From NCBI GenBank assembly GCA_017940895.1, contig JAGAXM010000040.1, positions 62,001 through 126,000 of the forward strand: a stretch of DNA of 64,000 bases, read 5' to 3'. This stretch comes from Clostridiales bacterium. GTDB lineage: Bacteria; Bacillota; Clostridia; Saccharofermentanales; Saccharofermentanaceae. This document shows positions 37,555-47,323 of this stretch, one piece after another; the stretch's first letter is position 1, and each line of letters begins with the position of its first letter. The position numbers and the translations under genes are program-made. The notes beneath the pieces were generated by a model that was not told the origin of the DNA, searched no databases, and was given only the letters and a program-made list of their open reading frames with translations.

Positions 37555-38304
37555 TCAGTCAGCAGCAGCAACTACCTTATCAGAGATAGCTGCCTCGTCA
37601 CCGATAACAACAACATTGGGGTGAAGCTGCAGGATAGAAGCAGGAACAGAAGGAGTAACAGGGCCTGTGAAAGCCTTCTCAACGATATCCTTCTTACCGG
37701 CACCTGTAGCCATGAGGATAACAGTAGTTGACTTCATGATGTAACCGATTCCCATTGTATAAGCCTGTGTAGGAACTTCATCTATCTTACCGTTGAAGAA
37801 GAGTCTGGCATTATCCTGAATCGTCTGCTGCTCTAGATCGATGCACTGAGTGTTAACGCAGAAAGCATCAGCAGGCTCATTGAAGCCGATATGACCGTCT
37901 CCGCCGATACCGAGAAGCTGAATATCAAGGTGGCCAAGGGACTTAAGAATTGAATCGTAATCCGTGCATGCCTTAACCGCGTCAGCCTCAAGTCCGTCAG
38001 GTACATAAGTCTTGTTCTTGTCGATGTTTACATGATCGAAGAGGTTGGTATTCATGAAGTATCTGTAAGACTGGTCATGATCACCGCCTAATCCCCTGTA
38101 CTCATCAAGGTTTGCTGAAGTAACCTTGGAGAAATCAAGGCTGCCTTCCTTATACATGTCAACAAGAGCCTTATAAGTGCCTACAGGCGTGGAACCTGTT
38201 GCAAGACCGATCTTACAGTTTGGCTTAAGTCTGATCTGAGATGCGATGAGCTCTGCACATGCTTTGGATGCTTCTTCATAATTGGCTTTTCTGATTACTC
38301 TCAT
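37555..38304 (-). CDS. nagB: Glucosamine-6-phosphate deaminase
   Basis: Converts glucosamine 6-phosphate to fructose 6-phosphate and ammonia. 249 residues, the short Bacillus-type form without the allosteric tail of the E. coli enzyme. Key segments: LATGSTPVGTYKAL, the catalytic NLDEYRGL, and IGGDGHIGFNEP. Last gene of the amino-sugar operon; it works against glmS of the same operon. Confidence 0.95.
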   Translation of the reverse strand: MRVIRKANYEEASKACAELIASQIRLKPNCKIGLATGSTPVGTYKALVDMYKEGSLDFSKVTSANLDEYRGLGGDHDQSYRYFMNTNLFDHVNIDKNKTYVPDGLEADAVKACTDYDSILKSLGHLDIQLLGIGGDGHIGFNEPADAFCVNTQCIDLEQQTIQDNARLFFNGKIDEVPTQAYTMGIGYIMKSTTVILMATGAGKKDIVEKAFTGPVTPSVPASILQLHPNVVVIGDEAAISDKVVAAAD

Positions 38305-38323
38305 TTTGTTCTCTCCTGTATTA

Positions 38324-38995
38324 TTAATCTTCTGTTTTTACAACGATATTGTCCTTATCCTTATAGATGGAATGATCCGGAACAATACCTCTTACCATGG
38401 ACAAAGGATAGATATTTGTATGAGGTCCGACTACAGTACCGGGATTCAGAACGGAATTACATCCTACCTCGACGTTATCGCCTAACATTGCACCGAACTT
38501 ACGAAGTCCCGTCTCATATGATCTTCCCTCACCTTTAACGACAACGTTCTTACGGTCTGCCTTAATGTTGGAAGTGATGGCACCTGCACCGAGGTGAGCC
38601 TTATATCCGAGAACTGAATCACCGACGTAGTTATAATGAGGAACTTCAACCTTGTTGAAAAGGATTACGTTTTTAAGCTCTGTGGAATTACCGACTGTAG
38701 CGCCCTCTCCGACGATTGCCGATTCTCTGATGAATGCGCACTGTCTGATCTTCGCCCCCTTACAGATGATGGCGGGACCATGAATATAGGCAGAAGGGAA
38801 AATCTCTGCATCCTTTGCAATCCATACATCCTCCCCTACCTTATCGTATTCATCCGGGCTCAAAGTAGGTCCGAGCTTCAGGATGAAATCCTTGATCTTG
38901 GGAAGAACCTCCCAAGGATATGTGCATCCTTCGAAGATGTCCTTTGCAATAGTCTCATCAAGATTGTACAAATTGCTGATCAATGCTGTTTCCAT
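38324..38995 (-). CDS. Left-handed beta-helix transferase, GlmU C-terminal-like
   Basis: 223 residues. A short helical N-terminus and then hexapeptide repeats from about residue 50 (IAKDAEIFPSAYIHGPAIIC, AIVGEGATVGNSTELKN, VGDSVLGYKAHLGAGAITSN). It resembles the acetyltransferase half of GlmU but lacks the N-terminal pyrophosphorylase with its LxxGxGTRM loop. An acyl- or nucleotidyl-type transfer on a glucosamine phosphate is likely from its place between glmM and nagB. A full GlmU may lie elsewhere. Confidence 0.75.
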   Translation of the reverse strand: METALISNLYNLDETIAKDIFEGCTYPWEVLPKIKDFILKLGPTLSPDEYDKVGEDVWIAKDAEIFPSAYIHGPAIICKGAKIRQCAFIRESAIVGEGATVGNSTELKNVILFNKVEVPHYNYVGDSVLGYKAHLGAGAITSNIKADRKNVVVKGEGRSYETGLRKFGAMLGDNVEVGCNSVLNPGTVVGPHTNIYPLSMVRGIVPDHSIYKDKDNIVVKTED

Positions 38996-39023
38996 ATGTT
39001 TTCTCCTTAATATGAATTAGTCA

Positions 39024-40379
39024 TCAGTCTGCTGTGAGACCTTCAGACTTAATTACCTCAATGAGCTGATCTACATACTTCTCACAGATCTCATCAGTGG
39101 AAGCCTCAACCATTACTCTGATCTTGGGCTCAGTACCTGAAGCTCTGAGGAGCATTCTTCCGTTGCCGTCGAGTTCCTGGTTAACCTTAGCTACCGCAGC
39201 AACTACAACGGGATTCTCCTGAGCTGCCTTCTTGTCCTTAACGACAACGTTCTTAAGGCACTGGGGATACATCTTCATCTCGCCTGCGAGCATGGAAAGA
39301 GGAAGCTTCTTATCGAGCATCGTCATCATTACCATGAGGGATGTAAGGATACCGTCACCTGTAGTTGCATACTTACCGAAAATGATATGACCGGACTGCT
39401 CACCGCCCAGAACATAATGATTCTGCATCATGTTCTCTGCCACATACTTATCACCGACAGCGGTCTTCTCAGTACGGATGCCGATCGCCTCGCAAGCCTT
39501 GTAAAGTCCCATGTTGGACATGATGGTCGTAACAACCGTATCACCGTCAAGCTGACCGTTCTCCTTCAGATACTTACCGCAAAGATACATGATGTGGTCA
39601 CCGTTGACTTCGTTGCCGTGCTCATCGACGCAAAGACATCTGTCTGCGTCGCCGTCGTAAGCAAATCCGACATTAAGGTGATTCTCAAGAACATACTTCT
39701 TTAAACTCTCCATATGAGTAGATCCGCAGTTCTCATTTATGTTTACACCGTTAGGCGTATTGTTAATTACATAAACCTTGGCACCAAGAGCCTCATAAAC
39801 TGCTCTTGCGATGTTCCATGAAGCACCGTTGGCGCAATCGAGACCAACGCTCATTCCGTTGAATCCTCTTGTTGGAATTGACATGAGATAACCGATGTAG
39901 CGGTTACGTCCTGCCGCATAATCGACTACGTTACCCATCTTCTCTCTCTTGGCAAGAGGAAGTTCCTCAATCTCACCATCGATATATGCTTCGATCTTCT
40001 CCTCGATCTCTGCCTCGATCTTCTGACCGTTGGCACGCATGATCTTGATTCCGTTGTCGTAGAAAGGATTGTGTGAAGCAGAGATCATAACTCCGCAGTC
40101 GAATCCGTCAGTTCTGCAGCAGTAGGAAACTGAAGGTGTTGTAGAAACATGAAGCAGATATGCATCGGAACCTGATGAAGTAATACCGCTGGACAGTGCG
40201 TATTCAAGAGTGTACGAACTTCTTCTTGTATCCTTACCGATGATAATCCTTGCTCTGCCGTCCTCGTGCTTCTGACCGTAATACCAGCCGAGGTATCTTC
40301 CGATCCTAAAAGCCTTAGCAGATGTTAAGACTTCATTCGCCTCTCCTCTGAATCCGTCTGTACCAAAGTATTTACCCAT
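39024..40379 (-). CDS. glmM: Phosphoglucosamine mutase
   Basis: Glucosamine 6-phosphate to glucosamine 1-phosphate. 451 residues with phospho-Ser102 in MISASHNPFYDNG, the metal loop YDGDADR and the sugar-binding GGEQSGHI. In other Firmicutes GlmM also binds and inhibits the diadenylate cyclase encoded in the same operon. AAGGAG precedes the ATG and an internal promoter is possible at 40406-40432. Confidence 0.96.
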   Translation of the reverse strand: MGKYFGTDGFRGEANEVLTSAKAFRIGRYLGWYYGQKHEDGRARIIIGKDTRRSSYTLEYALSSGITSSGSDAYLLHVSTTPSVSYCCRTDGFDCGVMISASHNPFYDNGIKIMRANGQKIEAEIEEKIEAYIDGEIEELPLAKREKMGNVVDYAAGRNRYIGYLMSIPTRGFNGMSVGLDCANGASWNIARAVYEALGAKVYVINNTPNGVNINENCGSTHMESLKKYVLENHLNVGFAYDGDADRCLCVDEHGNEVNGDHIMYLCGKYLKENGQLDGDTVVTTIMSNMGLYKACEAIGIRTEKTAVGDKYVAENMMQNHYVLGGEQSGHIIFGKYATTGDGILTSLMVMMTMLDKKLPLSMLAGEMKMYPQCLKNVVVKDKKAAQENPVVVAAVAKVNQELDGNGRMLLRASGTEPKIRVMVEASTDEICEKYVDQLIEVIKSEGLTAD

Positions 40380-40405
40380 ATTGTTCTCCTTAAAAAATAT
40401 AGTTC

Positions 40406-40432
40406 ATTATATCATTATGCATTCGATATCAA
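40406..40432 (-). promoter_or_regulatory. Candidate internal promoter of glmM
   Basis: Minus strand TTGATA (40427-40432), 15-base spacer, TGa-TATAAT extended -10 (TATAAT at 40406-40411), just after the glmS stop. Confidence 0.4.
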
Positions 40433-40436
40433 TACA

Positions 40437-42296
40437 TTATTCAACAGTTACGCTCTTCGCGAGATTCCTCGGTTTATCAACGTCACAGCCCTTGTTGACC
40501 GCCATATAATAAGCGAACAGCTGACAGGGCAGAACACCGAGAATAGGCGCGAATATCTCATCACAGTCAGGAATTACGAACTTCTCATCGCAGGAGAAAC
40601 TGTTCTTCGCAAGTCTCTCCGGGATGATGGCAAGAACTGTTGCTCCTCTCGTTCTTACTTCCTTGATATTTGACTCCATCTTGGAAGCGAGCTCATCCTG
40701 TGTTATCGGTGATACAACCAAGGTTCCGTCCTCAATGAGAGCAATGGTTCCGTGCTTAAGTTCACCGCCTGCATATGCTTCTGAATGGATGTAAGAGATC
40801 TCCTTAAGCTTAAGTGAAGCTTCCATGGACAGATAATAATCAAGTCCTCTTCCCATGAAGAAGATTGAATCGGCATTAAACTGCGTTGATGCAAATCTCT
40901 GAATCTGATTCTGCTTGGAAAGAATTGCCTTAAGCTTCTCGGGAATAGCGAGAAGTTCCGCATGATACTCCTTATACTTCTCGGGTGTAATGCATCCGAG
41001 CGTATATGCAAACTTAATTGCCATAAGGTACATGCATCCGAGCTGTGTTGTATATGCCTTGGTGGAAGCAACTGAGATCTCAGGACCTGCAGCAGTATAG
41101 AGAACATAATCCGCTTCACGTGCGATAGTACTGCCGATGACATTAACAACGGCTATCGTACGGCTTCCCTTCTCCTTAGCAATCTTCATTGCATTACGTG
41201 TATCCAAAGTCTCACCGGACTGTGATATGACAATAGTCAGTGTATGCTCATCGATCAACGGATCGGAATAGATGAATTCACTTGCAACTCCGCACACGGT
41301 CGGTATCCTGCACAGCTTCTCAAAGAGGAACTTGCCTACACAGCCTGCATGATATGCAGTTCCGCATGCAATGATATTGATGTTCGTGATTCCTGCAAGG
41401 AATTCCTTATCAACAGGAATATGCTCGAGATAGATCCTCTCATCCTGAATTCTGGGACGTACGGTAGCATCAAATGCAGAAGGCTCTTCGAACATCTCCT
41501 TCATCATGAAATGTGCATATCCGCCCTTCTGTGCGGCATCTGCATCCCACTCAACAGTTGATACGCTGTATTCTACAGGCTCACCGTGAATATCCTTGAT
41601 CTCGATGGAATCCTTCTTCATGACGAGGTAGCAGTTGTCCTCCATGAAGACAACATCTCTCGTATACTCGATGAGTGCCGTGATATCGGAAGCAACAAAA
41701 TTCTCGTTCTTGCCAAGGCCGATAACGATCGGGTTATCCTTCTTGGCACAAATGAGCTGATCAGGCTTATCCACGCACAGGATGCAAAGAGCATATGAAC
41801 CGACAATATCTGCAAGAGCCCTGCATACGGCAGCTTCGATATCGTTATTGCCGGATTTAACATAGTAATACTCGATAAGCTGTGCAGCTACTTCAGTATC
41901 TGTCTCAGACTTGAATTCATATCCCTTCTTCTTAAGGAACTTACGAAGTTCTGCATAATTCTCGATGATTCCGTTATGAACTACGCAGATCTTGCCGTTC
42001 ATGGAAAGATGCGGGTGCGAATTCTCATCTGAAGGAGCACCGTGGGTAGCCCATCTTGTATGACCGATTCCGGATGAGATCTTATTGGTCTTATGCTCAT
42101 CCAGGTTAAATCCCAAAGAGGCTACTTCCTCTTCAAGTTCATTAACGCGGCCCTTCTTCTTAATGAGATTCAGCTCACCGTCTTTTATAAAAGAAACACC
42201 GGCAGAATCGTAACCACGATACTCCAGTGTCTTCAAACCTTTAATAAGAACAGAAAGTGTATTTCTTGCTCCAATGTAACCTACAATTCCACACAT
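40437..42296 (-). CDS. glmS: Glutamine:fructose-6-phosphate aminotransferase
   Basis: Makes glucosamine 6-phosphate, the entry to UDP-GlcNAc. 619 residues: N-terminal Ntn glutaminase with the catalytic Cys2 (MCGIVGYIG) and HNGIIENY, and two SIS domains with ISQSGETLDT and STKAYTTQ. The glutaminase is intact, in contrast to PurF of the same window. Only 16 bases separate it from the upstream gene, so there is no room for a glmS ribozyme directly before it. Confidence 0.96.
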   Translation of the reverse strand: MCGIVGYIGARNTLSVLIKGLKTLEYRGYDSAGVSFIKDGELNLIKKKGRVNELEEEVASLGFNLDEHKTNKISSGIGHTRWATHGAPSDENSHPHLSMNGKICVVHNGIIENYAELRKFLKKKGYEFKSETDTEVAAQLIEYYYVKSGNNDIEAAVCRALADIVGSYALCILCVDKPDQLICAKKDNPIVIGLGKNENFVASDITALIEYTRDVVFMEDNCYLVMKKDSIEIKDIHGEPVEYSVSTVEWDADAAQKGGYAHFMMKEMFEEPSAFDATVRPRIQDERIYLEHIPVDKEFLAGITNINIIACGTAYHAGCVGKFLFEKLCRIPTVCGVASEFIYSDPLIDEHTLTIVISQSGETLDTRNAMKIAKEKGSRTIAVVNVIGSTIAREADYVLYTAAGPEISVASTKAYTTQLGCMYLMAIKFAYTLGCITPEKYKEYHAELLAIPEKLKAILSKQNQIQRFASTQFNADSIFFMGRGLDYYLSMEASLKLKEISYIHSEAYAGGELKHGTIALIEDGTLVVSPITQDELASKMESNIKEVRTRGATVLAIIPERLAKNSFSCDEKFVIPDCDEIFAPILGVLPCQLFAYYMAVNKGCDVDKPRNLAKSVTVE

Positions 42297-42312
42297 TTGT
42301 TATTTCCTCCTG

Positions 42313-43749
42313 TTATCCTTCGGAACCTTCATTCAAAGAATAGACGGTTACGGATATAGTTTCCGGAACCTGCCTCTCGACTCTGAAATAGAAATTGCTG
42401 TCCGAAGATGAAATTACTACCGGAAGCTCAACGACTCCGGTCTCAGATATAGCAGAATAATCAATAGTGGCGATTACATCGCTCTCATCGATTCTATCGA
42501 TAGTATTGCTTCTTCCTACCAGCTCGAGCTCGACCGTATCAACAGGATAAGAAACATCGATATTATCGGGCGTCGCAGAATTATCGTAAGTGATAGGAAC
42601 GGTTATGGACTTGGTTACTACAGGATTGGTATTAACCTGTATATACATCCAAAGACAGAATGACAAAAGCAAAGAAATGAGCATGAGCATAAGCTTGGTT
42701 CCGGGTCCGACCTTGGAAGAATTGGCGATAACACCCGCCTTTGCTGTACGGATCTCAAGGTTCTCAGAATTCTCGCCCGCAGCTTCGGTAGCCGTGACGT
42801 AAGCCTGACGTGCTTCTTCCTCAGCCTGCTTCATTCTTCTTACCTTATGAATAAGCTTGCCCAAGCCCTTGCGCTCAGTCTTATCTGTTGATACTCCGAG
42901 AAGATAGTCGAGGTTTGCCTCAAGCTCAAGAGAGTCCTTCATCTCATAAAGATTGCCGTTAACGGCAACAGACATCTTGCCGCGCTCTTCCGAGACGACA
43001 ACAACAACGGTATCGCCCATCTCGCTCGCACCTACGGCCGCTCTGTGTCTGGTTCCTGATCTGTCAAGGCTGTGCATCGTTACCGACAGAGGAACATGGC
43101 ACCTTGCCGCTATGATCCTTCCGTCTCTTATAAGAAGACCGCCGTCATGCATCGGCGAGCCCTTATAAAAGATGGACTGAAGCACGGAACTCGTTACGGA
43201 AGACTCGAACTTAACTACATTCTCCTGCGTAAGAAGCTCATCGAGTCTCGTCTTTCTCTCGATAAGAATGAGTGCCCCCGTCTTTGTGGCAGCCATCTCC
43301 TTACATGCAGTGCTGACTTCATGGATAAAAGTGGAAGATACTGCAGAAGCCGCAGCATCCTCTGAAGAGAACAGATTTCTTACTGAAGTAAAAGACTTAA
43401 GACCTACGGTCTCGAGAACACGCCTTAATTCAGGCTGGAAAAGCACGATAAACAGGATCGCGAACACATAGAGCATCTTGTTGAAGATGAACCCTACCAT
43501 CTCGAGCCCGAACAGACCGCACATAAGCACGAACAGCAGGATAAGTATGATACCCTTCATCAGCTGCCATGCACGGGACTGCTTAATAAAAAGGAGAATC
43601 CAGTAGAACAGGGCAGCAACAAGAAAGATATCGATTGCATATCTTATAACATCAAGCGTGCTTCCGAAGAAGACTGACCCGCTCGAAAAGCTGTTGAACA
43701 ACTCAACAATAAAATCAATAATCTGTGTAATTAAAGAATCACTGCCCAT
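42313..43749 (-). CDS. cdaA: Diadenylate cyclase fused to YbbR regulator (CdaA-CdaR)
   Basis: 478 residues in one continuous frame. Three membrane helices (about 35-57, 64-84, 88-106), a DisA_N cyclase domain (about 125-285) with HDGG at 201-204 and GTRHRAAVG at 232-240, a charged linker, a fourth membrane helix (352-371) and one extracellular YbbR domain (375-465). It makes c-di-AMP from two ATP. Usually cdaA and cdaR are neighbouring genes and CdaR has several YbbR repeats; here a single-repeat CdaR is joined to the cyclase. Operon with glmS and glmM. Confidence 0.92.
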   Translation of the reverse strand: MGSDSLITQIIDFIVELFNSFSSGSVFFGSTLDVIRYAIDIFLVAALFYWILLFIKQSRAWQLMKGIILILLFVLMCGLFGLEMVGFIFNKMLYVFAILFIVLFQPELRRVLETVGLKSFTSVRNLFSSEDAAASAVSSTFIHEVSTACKEMAATKTGALILIERKTRLDELLTQENVVKFESSVTSSVLQSIFYKGSPMHDGGLLIRDGRIIAARCHVPLSVTMHSLDRSGTRHRAAVGASEMGDTVVVVVSEERGKMSVAVNGNLYEMKDSLELEANLDYLLGVSTDKTERKGLGKLIHKVRRMKQAEEEARQAYVTATEAAGENSENLEIRTAKAGVIANSSKVGPGTKLMLMLISLLLSFCLWMYIQVNTNPVVTKSITVPITYDNSATPDNIDVSYPVDTVELELVGRSNTIDRIDESDVIATIDYSAISETGVVELPVVISSSDSNFYFRVERQVPETISVTVYSLNEGSEG

Positions 43750-43751
43750 AA

Positions 43752-44678
43752 CTAATTAATTTTATCATTTATTCCTAATCTGGACAAAGGATTTTCAACA
43801 CAAGCAAGGCGGATCTTGGCGGGATCAACTCCGAATGAAAGCAGTCTTGACGCCTCCTCGGCCATATTCGTAACGGATCCTGCAAGATTACCGCCGGGTC
43901 CGTAATATGTCCTGCCTCCCTTTACGGTTACATCAGCATCGGCAAGCTTATACTCCCCGTCAGGCATTCCGGCGCCTCTCATAGAGTCAGAAACGACTAT
44001 GATCCTGTCTTCCGGGAGCATACTGAACAGCATTCTAAGTACGGGCGGTGCTATATGTATGCCGTCGCATATTATCTCGGCATATACATTCTTATTATCG
44101 AAGACTGCTCCGAGAACACCGGGATCCCTTTTACCGCAGGGTTTCATGGCATTCAGGATATGGGTAACACTTTTCGCCCCCTTTTCGAAAGCCTCGCAGG
44201 CGGTATCGTAATCAGCCTTAGTATGAGCAAGAGAGATAACATATCTGTCTTTATATTCACTGATTAAATCCATGGCTCCGTCAAGCTCGGGAGCAATATC
44301 GATTATCTTGAGTAATCCGGGGAAGTTTTGTTCTATCCTGTCTACTATCTTCCCTGCAAACTTAGGAGCGATGCAGTATTCCTTATTCTGCACCCCGGCC
44401 ATATCAGGACTCATAAACGGTCCTTCGAGATGTATACCGAGGATCCGGGCATATTCTCCGACCTCTTGCTCAAGTTGCTCATATGCTTCACTGACAGCTT
44501 CGAAACATCTCATGATGTTATCTTCGCTTATTGTCATCGTAGTCGGACAGAAAGCCTTAACGCCGAATTCGGGGAGTCTTCGCGCCATCCTGACAATGCC
44601 TTCAGCCGAAGCATCGCTTATATCTTCGCCGAAGGCGCCGTGTATATGCGTATCAATAAAAACCGGTTCACTAAGCAT
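43752..44678 (-). CDS. nagA: N-acetylglucosamine-6-phosphate deacetylase, short form
   Basis: 308 residues against about 380 in the usual enzyme. It begins almost at the metal motif FIDTHIHGAFGED (His11, His13) and so lacks the N-terminal beta-sandwich strands; the C-terminal tail is short too. Other active-site parts are there: GIHLEGPF, SLAHTKADY, VTHILNAM and VVSDSMRG with the catalytic Asp. An in-frame TGA five codons upstream excludes a longer start. No Shine-Dalgarno; an extended -10 lies 6 bases before the ATG. First gene of the amino-sugar and c-di-AMP operon. Confidence 0.88.
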   Translation of the reverse strand: MLSEPVFIDTHIHGAFGEDISDASAEGIVRMARRLPEFGVKAFCPTTMTISEDNIMRCFEAVSEAYEQLEQEVGEYARILGIHLEGPFMSPDMAGVQNKEYCIAPKFAGKIVDRIEQNFPGLLKIIDIAPELDGAMDLISEYKDRYVISLAHTKADYDTACEAFEKGAKSVTHILNAMKPCGKRDPGVLGAVFDNKNVYAEIICDGIHIAPPVLRMLFSMLPEDRIIVVSDSMRGAGMPDGEYKLADADVTVKGGRTYYGPGGNLAGSVTNMAEEASRLLSFGVDPAKIRLACVENPLSRLGINDKIN

Positions 44679-44684
44679 ATATCT

Positions 44685-44693
44685 ATTATCTCA
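44685..44693 (-). promoter_or_regulatory. Extended -10 element before nagA
   Basis: Minus strand TGA-GATAAT, 6 bases before the nagA ATG and just after the gdhA terminator. No convincing -35. Confidence 0.4.
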
Positions 44694-44701
44694 CAAAAAT
44701 G

Positions 44702-44725
44702 AAAAAGGGCTGCTATTCGCAGCCC
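44702..44725 (-). terminator. Intrinsic terminator after gdhA
   Basis: GGGCTGC/GCAGCCC stem (44707-44725) with a 5-base loop, followed on the minus strand by TTTTTC. Confidence 0.85.
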
Positions 44726-44751
44726 CTTCCACGAAAAGTCTTAATTATCGA

Positions 44752-46221
<1,470 letters not shown>

Positions 46222-46249
46222 TCAAGAAAATTCAGAATAACAATAAAAC

Positions 46250-46720
46250 TTATGTAGTCGGTTCCTGCTGAACAGCCACAGTCGGAGAAGTCGGAGCCGA
46301 AGAAGTGGTCGTAGGCACCGAGAACGGATCATTACGGGTTACTTCTTCTACAGAAGATATACCGAACATATCCTGATACTGCTTCGTATCGATATGCGGA
46401 AGAATGGCATTGATTGAGATAAACAGCAAAAGAAAGAATATGATCAATAATAAACCTTTATTAAGAATGATCAGGTTACGCTCCGCATTATGCTTGGCAT
46501 CTATATGCTCCTTTGTCGCGTAACCTACAAGAACATAGACTTTGTTGACATCATCACGCTTGGGCTTTCTTTTATACTCTGTAATCTTCCTTCTTATAAA
46601 ATTCTGAACTCTTGAAGGAATATTCTTAAAAAACTTAACAGTAGTCCTTACTACGGAACCGCAGATATTGGTTAACTTCTGCCCTATACTGAGATTGTCA
46701 TGCCCTGATTCTCTGTTCAT
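46250..46720 (-). CDS. Single-pass membrane protein of unknown function
   Basis: 156 residues, not recognised. A basic cytoplasmic N-terminal half (KITEYKRKPKRDD), the segment VYVLVGYATKEHIDAKHNAE, a strong membrane helix at about 87-106, then an outside tail rich in Thr, Ser and Pro. It lies 16 bases after the sigma-like regulator and is probably co-transcribed with it from the lexA intergenic region. Confidence 0.7.
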   Translation of the reverse strand: MNRESGHDNLSIGQKLTNICGSVVRTTVKFFKNIPSRVQNFIRRKITEYKRKPKRDDVNKVYVLVGYATKEHIDAKHNAERNLIILNKGLLLIIFFLLLFISINAILPHIDTKQYQDMFGISSVEEVTRNDPFSVPTTTSSAPTSPTVAVQQEPTT

Positions 46721-46736
46721 GTAAAGGATTATATCA

Positions 46737-47237
46737 CTACTCTTCCTCTTCTATCGATAATCTCTTATAAAGCATTTCCGTACCTTTCTCGATATTACGG
46801 TAGCACGTTGTTTTGCTTGAGAAATATTCCTTGGCGATCTGGGTTACCGTGTAACCTTTATAGTAATGAAGGTACAAAGTTCTGGCATAAGGATCCGGCA
46901 GCGACAGGATATTGATCAGGATTTCCAAAGCCACATTATGACGGCAGATAGCGTCTTCAACTTTGGTACCCATATTCTTAAGGTATCTGTCATAACCCTC
47001 ACCCAGAGAAATAAGTTCATCTTCTATGTCATAATGACCGCCTTTAATATGAAGTCCGGGATTAATTACCTTCACAGGAACATGATCATGATAATAAAGA
47101 TCCTGTATGACAGAAGTCTTGTCATCTATCCCGCCATTGATAAGCCTTATTAAACTAAGTGCATCATTGCATGCGTAAGTTAAATCGGGATACAAAGTCT
47201 TAAGCTTGGCTTTAAAAGCCTTCTCATATAAAAACAT
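46737..47237 (-). CDS. Sigma-70 region 4-like regulatory protein
   Basis: 166 residues from the ATG at 47237, which is preceded by GGAGG. The C-terminal third (LPDPYARTLYLHYYKGYTV, then TQIAKEYFSSKTTCYRNIEK) is a helix-turn-helix like sigma region 4, as in phage ArpU/RinA or YlxM-type proteins. No region 2 is visible, so it is not a complete sigma factor. The N-terminal part is helical and unassigned. Divergent from lexA across 86 bases with a LexA box, so SOS control is likely. Confidence 0.7.
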   Translation of the reverse strand: MFLYEKAFKAKLKTLYPDLTYACNDALSLIRLINGGIDDKTSVIQDLYYHDHVPVKVINPGLHIKGGHYDIEDELISLGEGYDRYLKNMGTKVEDAICRHNVALEILINILSLPDPYARTLYLHYYKGYTVTQIAKEYFSSKTTCYRNIEKGTEMLYKRLSIEEEE

Positions 47238-47251
47238 ACAAACCTCCATAA

Positions 47252-47265
47252 CGAACAAGTGTTTG
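47252..47265. promoter_or_regulatory. LexA box 1
   Basis: CGAACAAGTGTTTG fits the Firmicutes SOS box (CGAAC-N4-GTTYG) and overlaps the -35 hexamer of lexA. It could also block the divergent gene. Confidence 0.8.
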
Positions 47266-47291
47266 ACACAGAATAAACGTTCGGGTAAAAT
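47263..47291 (+). promoter_or_regulatory. lexA promoter
   Basis: Consensus TTGACA (47263-47268), exactly 17 bases, TAAAAT (47286-47291). Overlapped by both LexA boxes, which implies autorepression. Confidence 0.8.
47271..47282. promoter_or_regulatory. LexA box 2 (one mismatch)
   Basis: GAATAAACGTTC in the spacer of the lexA promoter; one mismatch from GAAC-N4-GTTC. Confidence 0.5.
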
Positions 47292-47323
47292 CGATTAAGA
47301 ATATATGTTTGGAGGACCGTACA

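Noticed and set aside
42297..42312. glmS ribozyme before glmS
   Set aside because: Only 16 bases lie between the fusion gene and glmS, too short for the ribozyme, and the upstream bases are coding.
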